Shown: in pieces, positions 1-10,001 of the stretch
Numbering within the stretch: the first letter of the stretch is position 1
Layout: the number at the start of each line of letters is the position of its first letter
Program-made: the position numbers and the translations under genes
DNA from: Prorocentrum cordatum
Lineage: Eukaryota; Sar; Dinophyceae; Prorocentrales; Prorocentraceae
Length of the DNA: 64,000 nucleotides
Assembly: GCA_963575745.1 (NCBI GenBank)
Contig: CAUYUJ010005603.1
Coordinates: 210,862-274,861, forward strand
Reading direction: 5' to 3'
Notes under the pieces: generated by a model
Seen by the model: the letters and a program-made list of their open reading frames with translations, nothing else
Told to the model about the DNA's origin: nothing
The model's database searches: none

Positions 1-29
1 TTGGCATTTCCGCTGTGAATGTCTAGGCG

Positions 30-150
30 CAAGAGAATTCGAATATAAACAAGTTTGGATATTGACAGCCTGGGGGAGAGTCTAACTGTGAATGACTTTG
101 AATGTGTATGAACCCCAGTGGTACGAGTGAATCAACGCACGTGAGCCTGC
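30..150. repeat. LINE-A distal 3' segment, copy 1
   Basis: This about 120-bp stretch matches 4680-4797 by eye, sharing words such as TCTAACTGTGAATGA and GTACGAG. In both places it precedes an 11-bp G-rich array and then LINE-A 3' sequence. It may be the true distal end of the LINE-A unit or part of an older segmental duplication. Confidence 0.6.
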
Positions 151-199
151 ACATGGCTACGCTTAGGGTGGAAGTCTCTGAACGTCAATGGCCTGAGGA

Positions 200-646
200 T
201 GACAGAGCGTGACTGATTCTCCCTGGGGTCTCTTGAGGCTTCCTGGGGCGTCCTCAATATCTCCTGGGGTTCCTGGGGCCTCCGGGGGGTTCTTGGGGTT
301 TCCTGGGCTTTCCTGGGGCTCCCATGAGCCTCTTGGGGTTCCTGGGGCCCCCTGTTGCTTCCTGAGGCCGCCTGGGGCTTCTTGGGGGTTCCCGGGGCAT
401 CCATGGGCCTTTTGGGGGCTGCTCCTCCTTGAGCCTCCTGGGGTTTCCTGAAGCCTCTCGGGGCTTCCTTGGGCCTTCCTGGCGCTTCCTAGGGACTGAG
501 CCTCCTGAGACCTCCTGGGTCCTTCCGGGCGTGTCCTGAAGTTTCCTCGGGCCCCTTGGAGCGTCCTGGTGCCCCATAGGGCTCCCTGTGTCTTCCCGAA
601 GTCTCCTGGGACCTTCTGGGGCCGCCTGGGGCCTCCTGGGCCCGGG
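200..646. repeat. 11-bp G-rich minisatellite (CCTGGGGCCTC)
   Basis: Degenerate head-to-tail copies of an 11-bp unit related to CCTGGGGCCTC fill this interval. Because 11 is not a multiple of 3, every frame reads as a similar Pro/Gly/Arg-rich peptide, so the ORFs here are products of the repeat and are not genes. Related arrays recur at 2522-2880, 3985-4620, 4798-4890, 12760-12980, 21380-21560, 36990-37690, 43960-44590 and 58345-58610. Confidence 0.85.
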
Positions 647-931
647 GGGATTCGTGTCCCAGGAGAGGCCCCATATATAGCAACATGTGTAAACGCTTAG
701 GACAGGAACAAGCGCACACGCCGAGGACTCGAGCCCCACAGGACGCCCAATGTATAGAAACTAGCGTAAAGCACATCGGATTGGAGCCACATGTTTTTGC
801 ATCGCCAGCGCGGCGCTCGCTGCGAGCACCGTCCGCTCTGGAGGCTCGAGCTGACGGCAGCCACTCGGACTGAACAGCCCGCGAGAAAAGTGCAAATGGC
901 ATATCTCTCGAGCGTCACCGCGAGCCGAGCC
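647..931 (-). repeat. LINE-A 3' flank with three GGATTGGAGCC-type units
   Basis: On the minus strand this follows the RNase H reading frame and matches the 3' flank of the longer copy (about 4895-5130), including the CGCTCGCTGCGAGCRCCG stretch. It contains three 11-mers of one family on the plus strand: GGATTCGTGTC (648-658), GGACTCGAGCC (725-735) and GGATTGGAGCC (778-788). Two are followed, and one preceded, by A-rich words such as GTAAAGCACA. Confidence 0.6.
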
Positions 932-2403
932 TCACGCTCCGCCTGGCTCCCTGCCCGTCTTGGGGTCTCGGCCCTGGCGGATATTCTCAATCTTGAGGTT
1001 CCTCAACCTCGAGGCATTGCCCGACACCACCTCGCAGGTCTTGCCCAGTGAGCGGCGCTTGCCTTTTTTCACCCCCTTGGCGTAGGCTCTGCATCTGGTG
1101 CAAAATCTGTAGCCGCCCATGCTGGTAAACTGATGGCCACCGTCGCTGGCCGCCTCGGTGTTGCCAGAGCCCGCGGGCGCAGGGAGGTCTACCTGCACCC
1201 CGCTGCCGTAACCCCTAGCGATGCCGTCAGACGTGGCAGGCGCGAGGTCGTGAACAGACCCAGGGAGGTCGTCCCGCGTACTGCTCCTCCTTACGCCGCC
1301 GCCAGTAGCGGCAGGCGCAGGTCCGTGAAAGTCCTGCATGCCGCCCGCCCGCTCGCCGCCGTCGGGCGTGGCGGCAGCTGGGCCCTGCGCGGCGGCAGAG
1401 GGGGCGGTCTGCCTGCCGCGCACGGCTGCAAGGGCGCCGTACTGCGTGCCGCTGGCCTCAGCCTCGAGGCGCATGGCTGCCGCCAGCGCCACCGCCACCG
1501 CACCAACCGTAGGGAGTGCCGAGGCCGCTGGCCTGCGGCGCGCTCCGCTGGCGTCGGCAGCGAAGGGTTTCGGAAAGCACGGGTCGCCTAGCAAGCGCTT
1601 GGCCCCCTGGGCCCTGAACGCCGACCTGAGGCAGACCCTGCAGTTAATGCCTCCGCCCGTCAGCATGATGGGATCGTGCCTGGTGATGGTCAGCTGCGGG
1701 CCCTTACGCTGCCCGTATAAGTCGACATCCACGTCGAACTTCATGTAGGCAGCCTCGTTGCCAGCCGTGGCCACCCAGAAGACCACCCCGTCCAGCGTGA
1801 GCGCGTGCCGCTGCCACGCCTGTCTGAGGTCACTTGGGGCCCGCACAGCATCAGCCACGAACCTCGCGCACCTGCCGGCCTCCATGTTGCCGCGGCGGTC
1901 CCTGGCAGAGATGACCCCCTCGCGCACATGCATCACCGTCGCATGCGCCTTGACCTTCAGAATGGTAAGGCCGCCGTCGCCAATGCCGCCGAAGTCGTCT
2001 AGGGCCTGCCACACCCTCTTCCAGGCACAACCCCATGCGGCAGTGGCCTTCGTAATGCCAGCAAGTCCTCTTTCCAGCACCCCTCTCGTGACGTACGACG
2101 CGTCAGAGGCAGCCGTGATCGGCGGGAGGCTGTGCTTGAGGATCACCAGCAGGCCGAGGAGCTCGGCGCCGTCGATCGACTGCAGAGGCCCTGGCAGCGG
2201 CGCCCCCATAGCCTTGATCGCCGACGTGGGGCCAGGATCCCAATCGGCACCTCCGAACGGCAGCTCGGCGATACCGCAAGCCGACGCAGCCAGCGATAGC
2301 CCAGCCCCATACACCGCACCGTCAGGGTAGAGCGTGGTGTTCGCGAAAAGGAAGCCGTCGCCGCCCTTGATCCACTGCAAGTGCGCAAGCAGGTCGTCGC
2401 CAG
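932..2403 (-). pseudogene. LINE-A 5'-truncated copy: RNase H and C-terminal region
   Basis: The minus frame is open from 2827, but only the part from about 2403 down is retroelement. Upstream residues come from the 11-bp array. Counting from the Met at 2827, an RNase H type I fold is visible: Asp169 in LYPDGAVYGAG, Glu222 in DGAELLGLL, Asp242 in SDASYV, and a final RRGNMEAG motif around 311-318. The fourth acidic residue, expected at 318 (GNxxAD), is Gly here; the copy at 4.9-11.1 kb still encodes Asp. After RNase H comes a CRVC zinc-like motif and an Ala-rich tail ending at 932. RNase H would degrade the RNA strand during reverse transcription. The RT and endonuclease are missing, so the copy is dead despite its open frame. 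It lines up with 5131-6590 at high identity by eye and lacks that copy's 19-bp duplication and stop. Confidence 0.88.
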
Positions 2404-2521
2404 GATTGGAGCCACAGGAGAAGGACAATCGATAGGAACCTACGTAAAACACAAAAAGGATTCGTGTCCCAGGAGAGGCCTGATCTGCATGAGCAAAGAT
2501 AAAACACATAGGATTGGAACC
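2403..2521. repeat. Block of three GGATTGGAGCC-type units at a LINE-A 5' junction
   Basis: Three related 11-mers occur about every 53 bases: GGATTGGAGCC (2403-2413), GGATTCGTGTC (2458-2468) and GGATTGGAACC (2511-2521). Between them are words such as GATAGGAAC and GTAAAACACA. The LINE-A coding sequence stops exactly at the first unit, with GG shared by both sides. On the minus strand the units read GGCTCCAATCC or GGTTCCAATCC, close to the tRNA B-box consensus GGTTCGANTCC. Confidence 0.6.
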
Positions 2522-2880
2522 GTTCCTGGGGCCTCCTGGGGCCTCTTGGGGACTCCTGGGGCCTCCTGGGGCCTCCTGGGGGCTTCTGGGGCCTCCTGGC
2601 GCTTCCTGTGGCTTCCTGAAGCTTCCTGGGACCTCCTGGGGCCTCCTGAACTTCCTGGGGCTTCCTGGAACTTCTCGGGGGGAGCCTCTTGGGGCATTAT
2701 GGTGTTTCCCAGGGCTTCCTAAAACATCCTGGGGCTTCCTGGGTCTTGAAGCTTCCTGGGGGCTCATGGAGCCCTTTGGAACATCCTGCAGCCTCTTGGG
2801 GCTTACTGGTGTCTCCTGAAGCCTCATGGGGCCTCCTGTGGCTTCCTGGGGCCTCCTGGAGCCTCATTGGGCGGGCCTCC
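2522..2880. repeat. 11-bp G-rich minisatellite
   Basis: Degenerate CCTGGGGCCTC-type units directly continue from the GGATTGGAACC motif. Same family as 200-646. Confidence 0.85.
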
Positions 2881-2889
2881 TGGGGAGGG

Positions 2890-3650
2890 TCCGCCCACGA
2901 TTCTGGCAGCCAAACGGACAAACCGCGTGAGACATCCTCACAATCTAAGCCCCATGGGGTGCGAATGACAACGACTGCACTCGACGAGTCTGGCCACGGA
3001 AAGAAGCACACCGCTCGAGACATCTCCTCAATCTGGGCCCCCTGGGGTACGAAAGCCAGCGCCTCGCACGAGACATCCTCCAAGTCTGCTCCGAACATAG
3101 AGGATGTTGGGTCAAGAAACGCGCAAACCGCTCGAGACATCCCCGCAACCTGGGCGCGAACGGAAACTGTGCAACATAACTGGCGCCGTCCCCTCAAGAG
3201 TGTTAAAAGACGCAAGCCGCTCGACACGTCCTCAGGATCTGCTCTGAGCACACACGAGTCTGGCCACCAAAACAAGCAAACCGCTCGACACATCGTCGCA
3301 ATCTGGGCCCCTTGAAGTGCGACAACCAACGCCTCGCACGAGACATCCTCAAAATCTGCGCCGAAAACGAAGGATATTGAGCATGCGAACAGGCAACAAA
3401 CCGCTCGAGACATCCCCGCAATCTGCGCGCGAATGGAAACCGTGCAATCCCCGTGGCGGCCCCCCCGTCAGGAGGCGCCTCGCACGAAACATCCTCCAAA
3501 TCTGATCCGGCAACGGAGGAAGTTGAGCATGCAAACAGGCAAGCAGCTCAAGCCATCCACGCCATTTTGGCGCGAACGGAGGCCGTGTATACCCCCTGGC
3601 GCCCTTCCTTCGGAGTGCTAGAACCAGCAAGCCGTTCGAGACATCCTAAT
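2890..3650. repeat. CTCGAGACATCC repeat family, block 1
   Basis: Tandem degenerate units built on CCGCTCGAGACATCC, alternating with GCCTCGCACGAGACATCCTC, GAGGATGTTGAGC and GCGCGAACGGA words. Spacing of the CGAGACATCC core is about 60-75 bp, two half-units per repeat. Similar blocks lie at 13260-14395 and, with CCGCCTGAGACATCC, at 22850-23260. No frame stays convincingly coding. Confidence 0.8.
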
Positions 3651-3654
3651 CATC

Positions 3655-3795
3655 TGCTCATCGTCATCATCATCATCCTCATCATCAGTATTATTATCAT
3701 CGTCTGACTCATCCATCATTCACCATCACCATCATACTCACATCATGCTCTCACCATACCATGGTCATCATCATGACAATCGTCATCATTGTCTA
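3655..3795. repeat. CAT/ATC-rich microsatellite
   Basis: Imperfect (CAT)n runs such as CATCATCATCATCC and CATCATCAT mark a short decayed microsatellite. From 3796 to about 3985 I see only a short copy of the CATCCTTTGGA...GGGGAA word pair that recurs at 12640, 14640 and 29380. Confidence 0.7.
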
Positions 3796-3984
3796 GTGCA
3801 GGGAGGGAGGAGGGGAAGGAAGAGGTCCGGAGCGGTGAAATAATAACAAGAGACCCATCCTTTGGAACTGGGAAACAATATTCCCATCTTTTGGATATGG
3901 GGAATTGCTCACTGCGTGGAGCTCCTCATATGTACATCTACTGAAACCATCGCGCGCTTCGCGCGCGCTCAAGTTCTAGCTCGT

Positions 3985-4620
3985 TTCTTGGGGCCTCCTC
4001 GGAGCATTCTGGACTGCTTCTTGAAATCGTCATGGGACCTTGGCATGTCTTCGGGGGCCTCTTAGAAAGAGTTTTGAAGCCTTTTTGGGTGCCGTCTTGG
4101 GACCTCATGGAGCCTCTTTTGGGCAGTTTGGGGGCCTCTTAGGGCCTCTTGGGGGCATCTTGGGGCGGAGAACTTGATTTGTCAGTTCCCGTTCCCTCTC
4201 TTGGACCCCTCTTGGAACCTTCTTGGGGCCCTCTTGCGCCGTATTGGGCGGCTCTGGGGCCGTTTCGGGGCTCTCTTCGGCCGTTTTGGGGCCCTCTTGG
4301 GGGCCCCTTGGGCCGTCTTGGAACGGTTTTGGGAGCTTCTGGGGCGGTGCTTGGGCGCCGGAAGCGCGAAACAGCGACAATGCAAACAAACATAATAACA
4401 AAATCAATGCAAATCGACGATTTTGCCCTCTCGGGGCGCTCTTGGGCGGCATTTTAAATGCCTCTTGGGACGTCTTGGGGGCCTCCAGGGAAATTTAAAA
4501 CGCATCGTGCGTCGCCGGCGGCCCCTGGACGGCGTCTTGGGGGTGTCTCGAGACCGTCTGGGGCCGCCGGGATTGCTGTGCGAGGGCTCCCGGGGCGATT
4601 TGAAGCCTCCCAAAGGCGGG
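3985..4620. repeat. 11-bp array with an internal non-repeat core (4355-4432, minus)
   Basis: CTTGGGGCCGT-type 11-mers flank a less repetitive AT-richer island at about 4355-4432. Read on the minus strand, this island has the same word order as cores at 37215-37295 and 44120-44200: AAAATCG or AAAATCAT, a T-rich stretch, then TTTTCGG- or TTTCGC-like sequence and the return of the 11-mers. Confidence 0.7.
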
Positions 4621-4679
4621 CCCGGGCCCGGGTGTCCACATTTGCGGACGAGGTTCCGGCCCTGGCCCCCAGGCCAGGC

Positions 4680-4797
4680 GCAAGAGTTTTCGAATGCTCC
4701 AGGACTTAATATTGACGGTCTGGGAGTGACTCTAACTGTGAATGAGTTGGAGTGTGAATCAGTCTCAATAGTACGAGCGCGTCTCTGCGCATGAGCC
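4680..4797. repeat. LINE-A distal 3' segment, copy 2
   Basis: Partner of 30-150, again followed by an 11-bp array (4798-4890) and LINE-A 3' flank. This shared order extends the homology between the two LINE-A copies past the coding region. Confidence 0.6.
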
Positions 4798-5130
4798 TGG
4801 GGCCTCCTGGGGCCTCCTGAAACCTCCCGGGGCTTCCAGGGGCCTCCAGGGCCTCCCGTGGCCTCTTGGGGCTTCCTGTTTTCTCCTGGGGCGCCTCGGG
4901 GGAGGCCCACTCTATAGGAACAGAAGCACATAAAACATTACGGATTGGAGCAGTTTTTGTTGTTTCCCCCATCGCCTGCGCGGCGCTCGCTGCGAGCGCC
5001 GACCGCTCTGGAGACTCGGGCTGACTGAAGCCGTTAACAGATTGAACAGCCCGCGAGAAAGGTGCAAAGGCAAATCGCTCGAGCGTTGCCGCAAGCCGAA
5101 CCTCACGCACCGCCTGGCTTCCTGCCCGTC
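4798..5130 (-). repeat. 11-bp array and LINE-A 3' untranslated flank, copy 2
   Basis: A short 11-bp array (4798-4890) is followed by the unit CTATAGGAACAGAAGCACAT and GGATTGGAGCA (4942-4952). Next comes about 180 bp matching the 3' flank of the truncated copy. There is no poly(A) run at the element end on the minus strand. Confidence 0.6.
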
Positions 5131-6039
5131 TTAGGGTCTCGGCCCTGGCGGATGTTCTCGATCTGGGGGTTCCGCATGCTCAAGGCGTTGCCCGACGCCG
5201 CCTCGCAGGCCTTGTCCAGCGAGCGGTGCTTGCCTTTTCACCTCCTTGGCGCAGGCTCTGCATCCGGTGCGTGCTCTGCAGCCGCCCAGGCTGATCAGCT
5301 GGCGGCCTCCGTCGCTGGCCGCCTCGGTGCTGCAGGAGCCCGCGGGCGCAGGGATGTCGACCTGCATCCCGCTGCCGCTGCCCCTAGCGCTGCCGTCGGT
5401 CGCGGCAAGCGCTAGGCCGCGAGCAGCCGCAGGGAGGTCGCCCCGCGCGCTGCTCCACCACGCGCCGCCGTCGGCTGTGGCAGGCGCAGGTCCGCGGGCG
5501 CCCTCCGCGGCGCCCGCCCGCTCGCCGCCGTCGGACGTGGGGGCCGCTGGGCCCTGCGCGGCGGCAGCGGGGTCGGTCTGCCTACCGCGCGCGGCTGCAG
5601 GGGCGTCGCCCTGCGCGCCGCTGGCCTCTGCTTCAAGGCGCCTGGCTGCCGCCGGCGCCACCGCCGCCGCACCGGCCGCAGGGGGTGCCGAGGCCGCTGG
5701 CCTGCGGCGCGCTCCGCTGGCGCCGGCAGCGAAGGGCTTCGGAAAGCGCGGGCCGCGCAACAGACGCTTGGCCCCCTGGGCCGCGAACGCCGACCTGAGG
5801 CAGACCCTGCAGTGAATGCCTCCGCCCGTCAGCTTGATGGGATCGCGCCTGGTGATGGTCAGCTGCGGCCCCTTACGCCGCTCGTGAAAGTCGACATCCA
5901 CGTCGAGCTTCACGTTGGCAGCCTCGTTGCCAGCCCTGGCCATCCAGAAGACCGCCCCGTCCAGCGCGAGCGCGCGCCGCTGCCACGCCTGTCCGAGGAC
6001 GCTTGGGGCCCGCGCCGCATCAGCCACAAACCTTCGCAT
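5131..6039 (-). pseudogene. LINE-A RNase H end and C-terminal tail
   Basis: This 302-residue frame begins inside the last RNase H motif and continues into a region with an IHCRVCLRSAF zinc-like motif and a long Ala-rich tail, matching the truncated copy at 932-1900. It opens at 6039 because of a 19-bp tandem duplication (6017-6035 and 6036-6054, unit starting GCATCAGCCAC) that the truncated copy lacks. Nineteen is not divisible by three, so the frame is shifted. Just upstream, at about 6080-6095 in the other frame, the final RNase H motif reads RRGNAEADRC, so the fourth catalytic Asp is kept here. Confidence 0.85.
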
Positions 6040-6930
6040 CAGCCACGAACCTCGTGCACCTGTCGGCCTCCGCGTTGCCGCGGCGGCCCCTGGCAGAATT
6101 AACCCCCTCGGGCACGTTCATCGCGGTCGCGTCCGCCTTGACCTTCAGAATGGTGAGGCCACCGTCGCCAATGCCGCCGAAGTCGCCTGGGGCCTGCCGC
6201 GCCCTCTTCCAGACGCAACCCCGCGCAGCAGTGGCCTTCGCAGCGCCGGCAGGTCTTGTCCAGGAGCCCCTTCGCGACGTACGACGCGTCCAAGGCAGCC
6301 GCGATCGGCGGGGGGCTGTGCTTGAGGATCACCAGCAGGCCGAGGAGCTCGGCGCCGTCGATCGACTGCAGCGGTCATGGTAGCGGCGCCCCCGTCGTCT
6401 TGATCGCCGATTTGGGGCCAGGATCCCAATCGGCTCCTCCGGGCGGCAGCTCGGCGATGCCGTGGGCCGACGCAGCCAGCGATGGCCCAGCCCCGTAAAC
6501 CGCGCCGTCCGAATAGAGCGTCGCGTTCGCGAAAGGGAAGCCGTCGCCGCCCTTGATCCACTGCGCGCGCGCCAGCAGGTCGTCGCCAGGCGGCCGCCGC
6601 TGGCGCAGAGGCTCTGGCAGCAGAAGTCGCTCCACGGGCGCGCGGATCGTCGCGCTGATGCCGAAGGGGGCGAGCGTCGCAATCTCCGCAGGCATAATGA
6701 AGGAAGGCCAGCTGTCCTTGCAGCCTGCGCGCCGATGCCAGAGGGCACCGGGCTCGCCGGGGCGCAGTTGGCAGCGCGGCGACAGCGCCAGCCTGGGCGC
6801 ATCCATTCACCGCCTGCCGTTCGGCAACTGGCCGTTCACCACCGCTGAGCGCATGCAGCCACGCAGGACGTTGTTCAGCGGCCCCCTCTCCCTCGCCTAG
6901 TGAGCGCTGCCCTTCCGATTGCAAACCCAT
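6040..6930 (-). pseudogene. LINE-A RNase H N-terminal part, broken
   Basis: The first catalytic Asp is in LYSDGAVYGAG, in the frame closed by a TGA at 6375-6377. The same codon in the truncated copy is GGG (Gly), so this is a nonsense change. After the stop, QSIDGAELLGLL and LDASYVAKG give the Glu and second Asp in the same frame. The frame then shifts again near 6230-6260, within the segment matching GLAGITKATAAWG of the other copy. Upstream, 6590-6930 is linker sequence between RT and RNase H with no clear motif. RNase H would remove template RNA during reverse transcription, but this copy cannot be translated through. Confidence 0.82.
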
Positions 6931-7640
6931 CGCCTGATGTGTGGAATTAAAACACCGTGGGCAGTGTCCTCGCGAGTGGTCTCGGCCACTTGCTTAAGCT
7001 GCCAAGTCTTCAAGTCTGCCGCGCGCACCTGCTTGGAGTGCCAGGGCGAGGTCTCCAGCAGGTTGATGACGTCGCCGTTCGGCCTGATGATTTGGTCGAG
7101 GGCCCTGGGGTCGCAGCCAATCCCGCGGAGCGCCATCGCCCCCGCCCCCATCGGCCCGCGAATCTGCGGCCAGGAGCTGACGGCGCCCGCTGCCCAAGCG
7201 AACGCGGGCCGCAGTCGGCTCAGAGGTGCCCAGTCCTTCCAGATCGCCCTGGCTAAAGCGAAGCAACGGGGCCAAAGTGGCAGTCGCGATGAGATCTGTA
7301 GTCATCGCGCGGCGCATGGTCGTGCGCGCCTGCCGATGCTCGGACTGGTTCAGCCCGCTGCAGTTCACGCCGTAAAAGTGGGTCGGCGCACAACCCGTGG
7401 AAGCGATCTTCGCCGCCGCAGCCCTGCCGCGCCGAAGCCCGAGCAGCCGCCGAAACCGAGGGGGGCGAACGCGATTGTGCGCGATCCTCTGCCTCCTGAT
7501 GTTGCTGGTGCGCCTGCTGCCCTCGGCGTAGTCTATGCCCAGGCCGCGCACCTGCCTGACTCCCATCGCCTCCGTGGCTTTGCCCGGGAGCGCCTGGAGC
7601 TGGGAGCGAAGGCCCTTGCCGCTCGCTAGCACCCTGGACT
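6897..7640 (-). pseudogene. LINE-A RT thumb and connection region
   Basis: Two overlapping minus frames (7632-6994 and 7151-6897) carry motifs that match LINE-B in order. RQVRGLGIDYAEG then TGCAPTHFYGVNCSG resembles the RxLGxDxxxG and TGxxPxxxYG blocks that follow the RT palm. ETSPWHSKQV with WQLKQV matches ETSPWVVKRL with WQSRQV at 32270-32350 on the plus strand. These segments link the polymerase to RNase H in this family. A frame change lies near 7150. Confidence 0.75.
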
Positions 7641-8620
7641 TCTTGACCCAATCTTAGCCTTACCTTCGCAAGGCCCTCGGCCACAGCCCTCGCCGCCTGC
7701 GCGAAGTCCTCGGCTACGCGCCCGGCGCCGCCCCAGCGCTGCAGAACCGCGTCGTCGACGACGACCGGGGGGGCCACCGAAGGGCAGGCGATCCGCATGG
7801 CGCCCAGCGGCGCGGGGGGGCATCACCTCCATGAGCGCGGCGGTGAACGCGTCGCCCGCCAGCGCCGTCTGCGCCGCCATCAGCTTGCGAGGGCAGCAGT
7901 TCTCAAGGCTGACCACCCGCGGGAACGAATAAAGAGAAATCTGCAGCTTCGCAAGCTAGAGGGGAGCGTCGTGCTCTACGCACGCCTGCAGTAAGTTGCT
8001 GCGAATGACCTGCTCGAAGGCCTCCCACAAGTCCATCGTGGTAGAAGCTGAGGCCCCGTCTTGATTTGAGTGGAGTGCGCCCATCATCAGCACCCACTCA
8101 GCCCACGCTTGTTGCTGCAAGGCCGCCCTGTCGCAGCCCTTGCCCGAGCTCGCCCGCCACTGCGGCCTGTCGTGCTCGAGCCCCCACAGCCTGGCGACCC
8201 CTCAACGGGGCCTGCCGTGGGTGCGCACAACTGCCTCCCAGAGATCCATCGGCCGAAGGCCTCCGTTTGCCCTCGTTATGAAGGCGAGCTTGGTGATGAG
8301 GGCTGGCCAGTCGCACTCCAGCTCGACGGCCGCGATGAGGTCGATCAGCGCCCCCGCCCCCTCGTCGCCCAGAACTTCGTGCTCGCGCGGCCCGGGCGAG
8401 TCGAAAGAGGAGCTGCTGGAATGTTTGGAAGCGCTGATCGTCCCCCCTAATCTCCGCGACGGAGGGCCGAGAGGGTCGCTCGCCAAGATCAGCTGGCCAA
8501 GCGAGCTCTGCTTTCGTGATCGCGTCGCCAGTGTACTTCGGGTGCCCAATGCCCCCAATGCCCTGAATACTCCTGCACCAAGGCTTCGACCGCGTCAGAG
8601 AGCGCGCGGGGCCCTTCCAC
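7641..8620 (-). pseudogene. LINE-A reverse transcriptase palm and fingers, broken
   Basis: From 5' to 3' on the minus strand: ITKLAFITRANGGLRPMDL (about 8300-8236) resembles RT motif 2, with GGxRP. A frame with LSFYHDGLVGGLRAGHSQ (about 8045-7990) sits where the motif A aspartate region is expected, but has lost the normal spacing. VVVDDAVLQRWGG (about 7770-7730) is motif C, the catalytic Asp-Asp pair, with VVDD in place of the commoner FADD or YVDD. The pieces lie in at least three frames. RT would copy the element RNA at the nicked target site. Family-level RT assignment is firm because LINE-B has AVVVDDLMLHRFGG at the matching place. Confidence 0.8.
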
Positions 8621-8820
8621 GCCGGGCCCCTTGGGCCGAGGCTGCTGGCCTTGGGGAGGCTTGGTCCAGGGATGTAGGGCCCCCGTACCTTTTGTCGTGA
8701 CTCTCCACAACCCAGTCGGTGAAGCAGGGCTTCGCCTTGTCAACACCCCTCTGCACGAGACGGTCGGCCATGGCCCCCGCGATGTAGCTCGCCGCCTGCG
8801 GCTGGTAGTGGTCCATGTGG

Positions 8821-9990
8821 CTAGCCGTCTGCGCAGCGCCATGGAGAGCGGCGCGCTTGCCCAATCTCCTTCCGGGCGTCGCGCGAGAAGTCGGGCTGGG
8901 ATCGGCATAACTTGGCGGGCGCGTCGAGCGCGAGAAGCCGCTTGAAGGGAAGATCGATCTGAGCGGCATCCTTCAGCGCGATGGCCACGCTCTCGCTCCA
9001 GGGCGCGGTGGCCGTGAGCCTCGGGGGCCGCGGCGGCGAGGGCTGCAGCGCCCCGGCGAGGGTCGGCGTCGGCCGCTGAGCCCTGCCCGCATAAGTGCGG
9101 CAGTCGTGCTTCAGCCCGACGGCGCCCAGCAAATGCCACTCCGCACTGGCGATGAAAGACCGCCACTTATCATCCAGCAAGCTCGCCGAGCTGAGGTCAG
9201 CACGCGTCTTAGCCCACATAGCAGAGTGGCCCTCCGAGCAGCGCGCCCGAGGCAGAGGGTGCGGCAGCTTTTTGGCCGACTGCATCACCGGCGTATACCT
9301 GTCGCCCGAACAGGCGTTGAACTGCAGCTCCGCGGGGTAGTGCGGAGAGAGGCCCCGGCCGTGCTTGACCGTCGCCTCCGCCTCTGCCATCGCGTGAGCA
9401 ACCGCGAAGTAATGGATCACTTCGCCCGAACGTCGCACGGCGCCCTCGTCGGGCATGACCGCCTTGCCGCCAGGGCAAGGAAGCATGAGCAGTTCAGCTC
9501 GTGGGGCTCCATGTTGAAGTCGCCCGCGATCGCGAGAGGCTTGCCATGCCGCGAATAGCTTTCGCGATGCCTTCGAGGATCCCAAGGTTGAAGGCCGAGA
9601 GCCCCTCCCCGACCTTGATGTAGACGTTGAACCAGGCGAGCCCTCCAGGAAAAGCGGCCCGCCACATGCGCGACTGCCGCGCGCCCAGGAGAGATCGCCG
9701 CTGTCTGTCCTGCTTCGAAGGTGCCGAGGCCGCTGGGCCTGGGCGCGAGCTGCAGGGGCCCCCCGTGGCCAGCATGGCCGATCGAGACTCCGGCGGCCCG
9801 ACGGCCGGTGCAGTTATCGCGCGCCACTCCTGCCGTGCCAGCTTGTCCGCCACCTCCTCGCAGCGCTCTGCCGAGAGGTGGGTCTCCTGCGCAGCGATCA
9901 GGTCGCAGCGCATCACCGAGTCGTAGTTGAGAAGGCCCTCGAACCTGCTATAAGCGTTGGCGTTGATGGTGAGAGCCGCCCACCAGCGCC
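8821..9990 (-). pseudogene. LINE-A EEP (AP-like) endonuclease, broken
   Basis: Motifs of the EEP nuclease fold appear in order on the minus strand. TINANAYSRFEGLL then CDLIAAQETHLS (about 9975-9870) gives the N-terminal Asn and the metal-binding Glu. LAIAGDFNMEPHEL (about 9540-9505) is the GDxN motif. A frame from 9585 (254 aa) carries GLSPHYPAEL (about 9358-9330) where the catalytic S-D-H motif normally lies, with Pro for Asp. The first two blocks are in one frame or neighbouring frames, so at least two frameshifts separate them. The nuclease would nick target DNA to prime reverse transcription. After it, residues to 8821 form a basic linker with no motif I recognise. Confidence 0.82.
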
Positions 9991-10001
9991 GAGCTGCCCT
10001 G

